A DNA stretch of 28,844 nt from Lentisphaeria bacterium (GTDB lineage Bacteria > Verrucomicrobiota > Lentisphaeria > Victivallales > Victivallaceae), in contig JABLYX010000060.1 of assembly GCA_018265615.1 (NCBI GenBank), positions 1 through 28,844 on the forward strand, in the 5' to 3' direction. The notes beneath the pieces were generated by a model that saw only the letters and a list, made by a program, of their open reading frames with translations, was not told where the DNA came from and made no database searches. Position numbers and translations under genes: made by a program. Positions 1-5,568 of the stretch are shown here, piece after piece; position 1 is the first letter of the stretch, and each line of letters opens with the position of its first letter.

Positions 1-61
1 AAGGAATTGCATCATGACAGACAGGAACCGTAAACTTCACATACTTCGTATTATGCGGCAT
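1..61 (-). CDS. Possible 5' end of a divergent gene running off the left edge
   Basis: On the minus strand a frame opens with ATG at 61-59 (beginning M-P-H-N-T-K-Y-V) and stays open to the window edge, about 20 codons. It lies about 32 nt downstream of the predicted start of a perfect-consensus leftward promoter (100-128), so some gene must be transcribed in this direction. No Shine-Dalgarno sequence precedes this ATG. An in-frame GTG at 40-38, or a start beyond the edge, is also possible. The stretch is too short to identify a product. By analogy with divergent LacI loci, I infer that the gene is the main target of the adjacent LacI regulator. Confidence 0.25.
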   Translation of the reverse strand, partial: MPHNTKYVKFTVPVCHDAIP

Positions 62-69
62 CAGTGAAT

Positions 70-89
70 ATTATTTTACGTAAAATAAT
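70..89. promoter_or_regulatory. LacI-family operator O1 (perfect 20-bp palindrome)
   Basis: A 20-bp perfect palindrome with the core TTATTTTACGTAAAATAA and the central CG typical of LacI-family operators. It covers the first transcribed bases of the leftward promoter (predicted start near 93) and the -35 region of the rightward lacI-1 promoter, so occupancy should block both. A near copy lies at 139-158. Confidence 0.85.
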
Positions 90-92
90 TCT

Positions 93-101
93 TGATATAA
101 T
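93..101 (+). promoter_or_regulatory. Extended -10 promoter of lacI-1
   Basis: A perfect TATAAT at 96-101 is preceded by TG plus one base (93-95), an extended -10 element. The -35 region falls inside operator O1 and is poor (TTTTAC or TTTACG at 74-80), which fits an extended -10 promoter. The predicted transcript starts near 108, giving a leader of about 100 nt that contains operator O2 before the lacI-1 start at 212. Confidence 0.65.
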
Positions 102-128
102 TATACCGGAAAAAATCGTGTTTGTCAA
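100..128 (-). promoter_or_regulatory. Consensus sigma70 promoter reading leftward out of the window
   Basis: On the minus strand TTGACA (128-123), exactly 17 bp, then TATAAT (105-100): a 12/12 match to the housekeeping consensus. Predicted start is near 93. It shares its -10 region with the opposing lacI-1 promoter, so the two polymerase footprints exclude each other. O1 lies at about +4 to +23 and O2 at about -46 to -65 relative to this start, the usual geometry for tight LacI-type repression by looping. Confidence 0.8.
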
Positions 129-138
129 CCCCGGAACC

Positions 139-158
139 GTTATTTTACGCAAAATAAT
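139..158. promoter_or_regulatory. LacI-family operator O2
   Basis: Near copy of O1 (18 of 20 bases; core TTATTTTACGCAAAATAA), with its centre 69 bp from that of O1. The similarity continues a few bases downstream. It lies upstream of the leftward -35 element and inside the leader of lacI-1, which suggests autoregulation by roadblock together with looping to O1. Confidence 0.8.
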
Positions 159-211
159 TTTGAAAAAACGGGAAGACGTATTATCTTATAAGGAAAAGGA
201 CAGGAGGACAG

Positions 212-1240
212 ATGGCGCGGAAGCCCGGGAAAATCAGTGTTTCGAGCCTGGCGGCTGAGCTCGGCGTGTCGGTTGCGACGATCTCCCGGGTCATCAACAA
301 CCGGACCGGAGTGGATGAAGAGAAGCGGCGGGAGATTCTCGCACATCTGCAGAGACGCAGCTTCCGGGTCAACTATCCGCGCCAGCGCGGTGTGAAGATC
401 GCGCTCGTGACCGAGCATGCCGGTTTGTCCAGCTACGTGACAATGGTGCTTGAGGGGATCTACCGTTACAGCCGCGGCACCGAGCTCCAGGTCAATCTGC
501 TGATTTATGAGAAGCATATCCGGGAGTCGCTGCTCTCGATCCTGCGCGACCAGCAGTATGCGGGTGCGATTCTGCCGTCGCCGATCTGGCTCTGCCCGCA
601 GATGGAGGAGCTGGCCGCCTCCGGATTGCCGGCGGTGCTGATCGACAAGACGATGGCGATTGACGGCATCGGCTGCATCGACCATGATTCATATGGGGCG
701 TCCCGGCTCGCGGTTGATTATCTTATCTCCCTTGGACACAGTAAGATCGGTTATGCAGGAGACCGCCGTATCGACCAGCAGAAGCAGCGCTTCCGGGGAT
801 ATCTCGATGCGATGCGTTCGCATGGGATCGAGCCTGAACCGGCATGGTGCATTCTGCGCGAGGGCAACAGCAACTATTTTGCTTTCGGGCACGATGCATT
901 CGACCGCCTGGCCGGGCGCGCGCCGGAGCTGACCGCCGTTGCGGCGCTCGATGACGATACGGCGATCGGTATGCTCAGTCGCGCCGGCGAACGGGGAATA
1001 CGGATTCCGGAGGAGCTTTCCGTCATCGGCTTCAAGGACACGCTCGCGTCGCGCTATGCCAATCCGCCGCTTACGACAGTACACTATCCGATGATGCAGG
1101 CCGGTGAAATCGCGGTTCGCTCGATTCATGAATTCCTGGAAAGCAGCGGGAATGCGCCGCTGCCGCGCATGGTGCTGCCAGGTTCGCTTGTCCCTCGCGG
1201 GTCGACCGCGCCGCCGCGCGAAAAGGAGTTTCTTTCATAG
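212..1240 (+). CDS. LacI/GalR-family transcriptional regulator (lacI-1)
   Basis: 342 residues, the normal length for LacI/GalR repressors. The N-terminus carries the helix-turn-helix (about residues 8-30: ISVSSLAAELGVSVATISRV) followed by the hinge region. From about residue 62 (VKIALVTEH) it is a periplasmic-binding-protein-like effector domain, with the usual late segments ELSVIGFKD and LTTVHYP. The start is set by AGGAGG at 202-207, four bases before the ATG. Two matching palindromic operators lie directly upstream at 70-89 and 139-158, so this protein most likely controls itself and the divergent gene beyond the left edge. The ligand cannot be told from sequence; a sugar is expected for the family. 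No clear terminator separates it from tyrA, which has its own promoter. Confidence 0.93.
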   Translation: MARKPGKISVSSLAAELGVSVATISRVINNRTGVDEEKRREILAHLQRRSFRVNYPRQRGVKIALVTEHAGLSSYVTMVLEGIYRYSRGTELQVNLLIYEKHIRESLLSILRDQQYAGAILPSPIWLCPQMEELAASGLPAVLIDKTMAIDGIGCIDHDSYGASRLAVDYLISLGHSKIGYAGDRRIDQQKQRFRGYLDAMRSHGIEPEPAWCILREGNSNYFAFGHDAFDRLAGRAPELTAVAALDDDTAIGMLSRAGERGIRIPEELSVIGFKDTLASRYANPPLTTVHYPMMQAGEIAVRSIHEFLESSGNAPLPRMVLPGSLVPRGSTAPPREKEFLS

Positions 1241-1247
1241 AAACAGG

Positions 1248-1276
1248 TTGCATCCTTTCGCGGTTCATGGTATATT
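1248..1276 (+). promoter_or_regulatory. Promoter of the tyrA operon
   Basis: TTGCAT (1248-1253), 17 bp, TATATT (1271-1276), with an extended -10 TG at 1268-1269. The predicted start is near 1283, downstream of an in-frame ATG at 1279, so that ATG cannot be the start codon on this transcript. The spacer and -10 (GCGGTTC then ATGGTATATTA) closely resemble the trpB promoter at 24489-24516. Confidence 0.75.
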
Positions 1277-1305
1277 AGATGATTTACCAAAGGATCACTG
1301 TGACT

Positions 1306-2196
1306 ATGGATCAACCTCAGAATACGGTAATCGCGATTATAGGGCTCGGCTTGCTCGGCGCTTCGCTCGGCATGGCGCTGCGCGGCGGGGAGTTCCGCCG
1401 GACCGGGTGGACGCGCCGTGAAAGCATCCGGCGCTGGGCCGTCGATTGCGACGTGCTCGATGAGTGCGGCGATTCGCTCGAGGAGGTGCTCGGCAAAGCC
1501 GACCTCACGCTCTTCGCGCTGCCGCTCCCTGAAATCGAACGTTATGTGAAGGAATACGCGCACTGCTTCCGCCCTGGCTCGGTCGTCAGCGACCTCGGCA
1601 GCTGCAAATCCGGCGTGATGAAGGCGGCGGAGTGCCTGAAGCCGTTCGGCGTACACTTCGTAGGCGGACACCCGATGGCGGGAACGGAGAAATCCGGCCC
1701 TGAATCGGCGTTCCCGACGCTCTACCGCAACGCCGACGTCTTTGTCTGCCCCTGTGAGGATTCGCCGGAGGAGGCGGTCGCGCTTGTCGAACGGCTCTGG
1801 CGGTCTGTGGGGACCCGGACTTCGCGGATCTCCGCCGCGCGCCACGACGACCTTGTGGCCCATACGAGCCATGTGCTGCATATCCTCGCCTCGGCGCTTG
1901 CGCTTTCGATCCTCGAAGCGCCGGACGGGCAGACGAAGCTCGAACGGTTCCGCGGCTGCGCGACCGGGTTCCGCGACACATCGCGCATCGCCTCGAGTTC
2001 GCCCCTGATGTGGCGGGAGATCATCGAGAACAACCGCGAGAGCGTGCTTGTCGCAATGCGGGACTTCGACCGCAGGTACGAGGAGTTCCGCCGGATGATC
2101 GAATCCGGCGACTTCGACGCTTTTGAACGGGAATTTGCACGCGGCAAGCTGCTGCGCGACAGCTGGCTGGAATATAAGAGCAGGGAACGGGAATGA
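1306..2196 (+). CDS. tyrA: Prephenate dehydrogenase
   Basis: 296 residues. Oxidative decarboxylation of prephenate to 4-hydroxyphenylpyruvate, the tyrosine branch of aromatic biosynthesis; cytoplasmic. A Rossmann NAD(P) motif GLGLLGAS lies at residues 13-20. The substrate-loop motif GHPMAGTEKSG is at 121-131 with the conserved His122, and a His-rich segment HTSHVLH at 186-192 sits in the helical C-terminal half. There is no chorismate mutase and no ACT domain, so it is a monofunctional enzyme without an obvious built-in tyrosine sensor. I chose ATG 1306 because the promoter at 1248-1276 starts the transcript near 1283 and AAAGGA (1289-1294) serves as ribosome site; GTG 1300 is an alternative. 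The stop overlaps the next start (ATGA), so it is translationally coupled to the ABC ATPase. An arogenate dehydrogenase cannot be excluded. Confidence 0.9.
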   Translation: MDQPQNTVIAIIGLGLLGASLGMALRGGEFRRTGWTRRESIRRWAVDCDVLDECGDSLEEVLGKADLTLFALPLPEIERYVKEYAHCFRPGSVVSDLGSCKSGVMKAAECLKPFGVHFVGGHPMAGTEKSGPESAFPTLYRNADVFVCPCEDSPEEAVALVERLWRSVGTRTSRISAARHDDLVAHTSHVLHILASALALSILEAPDGQTKLERFRGCATGFRDTSRIASSSPLMWREIIENNRESVLVAMRDFDRRYEEFRRMIESGDFDAFEREFARGKLLRDSWLEYKSRERE

Positions 2197-2984
2197 AAAA
2201 GGAACTCGCAATTGACATCCGGAACGCGAACGTCTATCTCGGCGGCCGCGAAATCATCCATGACATGCACTGGCAGGTCGAAAAAGGCGGCCGCTGCTTC
2301 ATCCTCGGCGCGAACGGCGCCGGCAAGACCACGCTGGTGAAGACCCTGATGGGGTATGCGTGGCCGAAGTTCGGCGCGAAGGTCGAAGTGCTCGGCAACC
2401 GCTTCGGACAGACGAACCTTGTTGAGCTGCGCAAGAGAATCGCATGGGTCAGCCCGTTCATGAGCCAGTTCACGAACACCGAGAGCACGGGGCTCGAGAT
2501 GGTGCTCTCGGGCTTCGACGGCACGCTCGGGCTTACGCGGAAGGCGACGCCGGAGGAGGTTGACACGGCGAAGGCGCTCATGGAGCGGTTCCGCTGCGCG
2601 CACCTGACCGATCAGGAGATCTTCACGATGTCGAGCGGCGAGCAGGTCAAGATCATGATCGCGCGCGCGCTGCTGACGAAGCCGGAGCTTGTCATTCTCG
2701 ACGAGCCGAGCGTCTACCTCGATATGGCCGGGCGCGAATTCCTGCTTGAAGAAATCCGCCAGATCGCGGAGAAACTGCCGGAGGTCACGATCATCTTCAT
2801 CACACAGCGGATCGAGGACATCCTGCCGGTTTTCAGCGAAGGCATGATCCTCGCGAAGGGGCGGATCGTCGAAAACGGCGCGCGCGACAAGGTTCTGCGC
2901 GAAGAGGTGCTGAGCGCCGCCTACGGTCTGCCGATCAAGCTTGTGAAGAACAAATCCGGCCGCTTCTGGGCGATGCTGGAGTAG
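2193..2984 (+). CDS. Orphan ABC ATPase (ModF/YlmA-like)
   Basis: 263 residues, a single nucleotide-binding domain. Walker A GANGAGKT is at residues 39-46. The signature is MSSGE at 146-150 instead of LSGGQ. Walker B LVILDE is at 166-171, followed by an SVYLD D-loop. The position of the switch histidine holds Gln205 (IFITQRIEDI), which is unusual and may lower or alter ATP turnover. There is no permease or binding-protein gene beside it. It overlaps tyrA by 4 bp and ends 13 nt before the PHP gene, so it is the middle gene of that operon. It resembles stand-alone ATPases annotated as molybdenum/iron transport ATP-binding proteins of ModF/YlmA type; the substrate, or whether it transports anything, is unknown. 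Confidence 0.8.
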   Translation: MKKELAIDIRNANVYLGGREIIHDMHWQVEKGGRCFILGANGAGKTTLVKTLMGYAWPKFGAKVEVLGNRFGQTNLVELRKRIAWVSPFMSQFTNTESTGLEMVLSGFDGTLGLTRKATPEEVDTAKALMERFRCAHLTDQEIFTMSSGEQVKIMIARALLTKPELVILDEPSVYLDMAGREFLLEEIRQIAEKLPEVTIIFITQRIEDILPVFSEGMILAKGRIVENGARDKVLREEVLSAAYGLPIKLVKNKSGRFWAMLE

Positions 2985-2997
2985 GGGCGCGCCTTTC

Positions 2998-3723
2998 GTG
3001 ACTCAGCAGGACTGCCACACACATCCGTTTCAGGCGAAACGCAGTATTGAAGGTATGCGCGATTATGCGGAAACCGCGTTGCGGAAGGGGCTGAAGAGGA
3101 TCGTCTTTACGGAGCATGCGCCTCTGCGGCCGGGGCTTTATTCGTCCGGGCATTTCCTTACGGAACGGGAGTTTGAGCTCTATTTCGACTGCTTCCGGCA
3201 GGTGTGCGGGGAGTACGCCGGGAGGCTCGAGATCATATTCGGGGCGGAGATGGATTTTCATCCGGACAACCTTCCGATGGTCCGGCGCCTTGTGGAGCGC
3301 TACCCTGTCGCATACCGGCTCGGTTCGCTGCATATGCACCTGCCGTTCTGGAGGGCGCGCTGGGAGGGAAAGAGCCGGGAGTATGCACTCGGCCTCGCAT
3401 TGGCGGAGACGGAAAAGCTGATCCGCAGCGGTCTTTTCGATACACTCGCGCATTTCGATTTTTTCCGGTTCCGCATGGAGTGGTACGAGCCGTCGATGAT
3501 TTTCGATAAGGTTCGCCCTGTTTTCAAGGCGTTGGCGGAAACCGGCGTTGCGCTCGAAATCAACACGAGCGGGCTGCGCAAACCATTTGCGAGCACCCTG
3601 CCGGGCCGCGAGCTTCTGGAGCTCACCCGTCCGTATGGATTGAATTACCGGCTCGGCTCCGATGCACATGCGGCGGAGTTCATCGCGGATGCGTTCGACG
3701 AGCCTTATTTCCGGACACTCTGA
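2998..3723 (+). CDS. PHP-domain phosphatase, histidinol-phosphatase-like
   Basis: 241 residues from a GTG start, with a G-rich ribosome site (AGGGG) overlapping the previous stop. The PHP-fold metal-ligand set is complete: H7 and H9 (DCHTHP), H40 (FTEHAP), E84 (GAEMDF), H112 and H114 (LHMH), H152/D154 (AHFD) and D222/H224 (SDAH). In this family the trinuclear metal site hydrolyses phosphate monoesters. The closest well-known members are HisK/HisJ histidinol phosphatases, which would fit its place beside an amino-acid gene, but other phosphoesters are possible. It is the last gene of the tyrA operon and converges on the leftward operon, with only 5 nt between stop codons and no visible terminator. 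The PHP protein at 4481-5314 is a divergent paralogue. Confidence 0.85.
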   Translation: MTQQDCHTHPFQAKRSIEGMRDYAETALRKGLKRIVFTEHAPLRPGLYSSGHFLTEREFELYFDCFRQVCGEYAGRLEIIFGAEMDFHPDNLPMVRRLVERYPVAYRLGSLHMHLPFWRARWEGKSREYALGLALAETEKLIRSGLFDTLAHFDFFRFRMEWYEPSMIFDKVRPVFKALAETGVALEINTSGLRKPFASTLPGRELLELTRPYGLNYRLGSDAHAAEFIADAFDEPYFRTL

Positions 3724-3728
3724 CTTTC

Positions 3729-4499
3729 TCAGAACAGCATGTATTCAAGCATGCCGAGGTATTCGTAGACCGCTCGTTCGCACGCATAGAGATTCTCTGC
3801 GGACGGGACGAAGGAGAGTGCTCCGCCGAATCCGCCGCAGCCGATCCGTGTGGCGGGGGCGGGGATCGCATCGAGCTCATACTGCTTCGACAGCGCCATC
3901 AGCCGCGGCATATGGTATGACCCGGAGATGAGAATTTTCCTGCCCGGCTCCTTTTTGAAGGCCAACACCTCCTGCCGGGAATTCAGGGCGTCGTCGATGA
4001 ATGAAATCTTCTCCGCCGGGACGCCGTAGTGGCCGAGGAACGCTTCGAGCGCTTCGCGTTTCGCCGATGCGCTCTTCCTGCCGGCGATGGAGGCGACGAG
4101 CCTGTACGGGATCTGCCGTTGCTCAAGCGTCCGGGCGACGCGGGCCGCCTCGTGCAGCCGGAGCTGCATTTCGTCGTCGAACCAGCGTTCGGGCGGCACT
4201 CCCTGTTCGGCATGGAATCCGTGCCCGGCCACGACCAGCGTATAGTTTTCCGCCGGAAGTCCGTCCGGATCCAGCGGCAGGTAGACTTTCGTCAATGTGT
4301 GCAGCCAGTGCTGTCCGAGCACGGACCCGATGAAGAGCAGGACGATTCCCGAGAGCAGCAGCGCCCGCCCCGCCGCCCGGCAGCGCGGCCCGAGCTTCGG
4401 CCACATCATGAGAAACGCGCCCGCCGTGAAGGTCAGCAGCAGGAACGGCACAGGGAACAGCAGCCGCGCAATGAGTTTTTTCAGGAGCAGCAGAACCAT
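3729..4499 (-). CDS. DUF218/YdcF (ElyC-like) inner-membrane protein
   Basis: 256 residues. Two N-terminal membrane helices (about residues 11-33 and 45-61) are followed by a soluble DUF218 domain: the beta-strand segment TLVVAGHGFH, then a helix of the LHEAARVARTL type, and the late motif ILISGSYHMPR, the family's conserved SAxHMPRA region. Family members such as E. coli ElyC/SanA/YdcF act in envelope biogenesis; their chemistry is poorly defined. The same frame stays open far upstream, but the start is fixed by AGGAGG (4509-4504) four bases before ATG 4499. The gene begins inside the 3' end of the PHP gene (19-bp overlap), so the two are co-translated. Function here is inferred only from the family. 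Confidence 0.8.
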   Translation of the reverse strand: MVLLLLKKLIARLLFPVPFLLLTFTAGAFLMMWPKLGPRCRAAGRALLLSGIVLLFIGSVLGQHWLHTLTKVYLPLDPDGLPAENYTLVVAGHGFHAEQGVPPERWFDDEMQLRLHEAARVARTLEQRQIPYRLVASIAGRKSASAKREALEAFLGHYGVPAEKISFIDDALNSRQEVLAFKKEPGRKILISGSYHMPRLMALSKQYELDAIPAPATRIGCGGFGGALSFVPSAENLYACERAVYEYLGMLEYMLF

Positions 4500-5314
4500 G
4501 ACACCTCCTGACGCTTTCTTCGGATGATCGCTTCTGCGACGGCGGCATTTTCCGGCACGAGACCGAATTCCGCGCCGAATGCGACCGCGTCGTCCGTGTT
4601 GCCCCAGACGTCGGCGGGCCGGTGCGCGTCCGCGCCGACGACCATGCGGACCCCGTACTCGGCCATGACCTCCCAGAAGCATCTCCACGGATACTGCGGG
4701 CGCATCCCCTCCGGCGTTTCCATCCACGGCTTGCGCAGACCGTAAGCGTTGATTTCGAACGGGACGTCGAATGCTTTCGAGGCTTCGGCCAGCTCGATTG
4801 CGAACGCGCGGAGCTCCGGCGTCCAGCGCGGATAGCGGGCCGTGAACATATCCGGGTGCGCGACGTAATCGAAGAGCCCGGTCGCCATCGCTTCCGTCAT
4901 CAGTTCCGTATAGCTTCGCGCATGCTCCATCGAAAGGGGCGGCGCATCGCAGTGCGGAGGGTCGGTGAAGTGCGGCCCGAGGATCCGGTAGTCGAACCCG
5001 TTTTCCGCCGAGCAGACCTCGTCGTAGAACGCCCGCCCGAGCGAGGGGACGAAATCGACCTCGGCCCCGGCGAGGATGACGAGGCCGGGAAACATGCGGC
5101 GCATGCGCGACAGATCTGCCAGGTATTCCGGCAGCTCCGAAAAATCCATGCGGGAGTCGCTGAAGCGCCCGTCCGGGAACGGGGCGTGGTCCGAAAAGCC
5201 GAGCACGGAAATCCCCTGTTTCACCGCCTCGCGGCAGTACTCCTCCAAGGCGCCCTCCGCGTGTCCGCAGCGTACCGTGTGGGTGTGGAGATTCACCCTT
5301 TCTCCGAATCTCAT
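4481..5314 (-). CDS. PHP-domain phosphatase, HisJ-like
   Basis: 277 residues, near the usual length of histidinol-phosphatase HisJ (about 270). Metal-ligand motifs in order: H10/H12/H18 (NLHTHTVRCGH), H43 (SDHAPF), GAEVDF, LGPHF, VAHPD and GADAH. The segment EINAYGLRKPW matches EINTSGLRKPF in the PHP protein at 2998-3723, so the two are related. It probably removes the phosphate from L-histidinol phosphate, but with two such proteins present and no other his gene in view, one may have another substrate. The start is chosen from GAGGA at 5327-5323, eight bases before ATG 5314; the open frame upstream crosses the promoter at 5379-5406. First gene of a two-gene leftward operon with the DUF218 gene. 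Confidence 0.85.
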   Translation of the reverse strand: MRFGERVNLHTHTVRCGHAEGALEEYCREAVKQGISVLGFSDHAPFPDGRFSDSRMDFSELPEYLADLSRMRRMFPGLVILAGAEVDFVPSLGRAFYDEVCSAENGFDYRILGPHFTDPPHCDAPPLSMEHARSYTELMTEAMATGLFDYVAHPDMFTARYPRWTPELRAFAIELAEASKAFDVPFEINAYGLRKPWMETPEGMRPQYPWRCFWEVMAEYGVRMVVGADAHRPADVWGNTDDAVAFGAEFGLVPENAAVAEAIIRRKRQEVSWFCCS

Positions 5315-5378
5315 GGCAGGAATCCTCAAAAAAATGGCGGCGGCCTCTTTCCGTGCCGTCGAACACGTGCAATTCTGT

Positions 5379-5406
5379 AAAATAGCATCTTTTCCGCCGT
5401 TTGCAA
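5379..5406 (-). promoter_or_regulatory. Promoter of the PHP/DUF218 operon
   Basis: Minus strand: TTGCAA (5406-5401), 16 bp, TATTTT (5384-5379) with an extended -10 TG. The spacer contains CGGCGGAAAAG, also found in the spacer of the lacI-2 promoter. The start would be near 5372, a leader of about 58 nt. Confidence 0.65.
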
Positions 5407-5407
5407 A

Positions 5408-5450
5408 GCGGGGCGGAAAATTATGATTTTTTTCGTTTTCACCGCCTCGC
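5408..5450. repeat. Spaced inverted repeat between two divergent promoters
   Basis: GCGGGGCGG at 5408-5416 and CCGCCTCGC at 5442-5450 are inverted copies with 8 of 9 bases matching. Their centres are 34 bp apart, and they sit exactly between the two outward-facing -35 elements (5401-5406 leftward, 5456-5461 rightward). The AT-rich middle (5417-5441) could bend. This may be a shared binding site for a regulator of both operons; it could also be chance in GC-rich DNA. Confidence 0.4.
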
Positions 5451-5455
5451 GGGGG

Positions 5456-5484
5456 TTGTATTTTCAAAATGATGATGCTAGTAT
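5456..5484 (+). promoter_or_regulatory. Promoter of the EF-G paralogue gene
   Basis: TTGTAT (5456-5461), 17 bp, TAGTAT (5479-5484) with an extended -10 TG just before the -10. The start would be near 5491, giving a leader of about 78 nt before ATG 5569. Confidence 0.7.
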
Positions 5485-5568
5485 TAAAGCAGCCTGAGGG
5501 AAACCCGGGCGAGAAGTTCTTCCACAATTGCCTTTCGGGATTCAAATCCAAAAATAAGGGGGGAATCT

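Noticed and set aside
1279..1305. In-frame ATG at 1279 as the tyrA start
   Set aside because: It lies upstream of the predicted transcription start (near 1283) and has no ribosome site; the dinucleotide-binding fold begins just after ATG 1306.
1126..2211. Long minus-strand frames opposite tyrA, the EF-G paralogue, GH38 and others
   Set aside because: They are Arg-, His- and Pro-rich antisense shadows common in GC-rich DNA, without ribosome sites, promoters or recognisable domains.
3729..5372. A 547-codon open frame on the minus strand spanning both the DUF218 gene and the PHP gene
   Set aside because: Only the last 256 residues look like a protein. The upstream part is an Arg/Gly-rich shadow of the PHP gene in another frame, and AGGAGG at 4509-4504 marks the true start.
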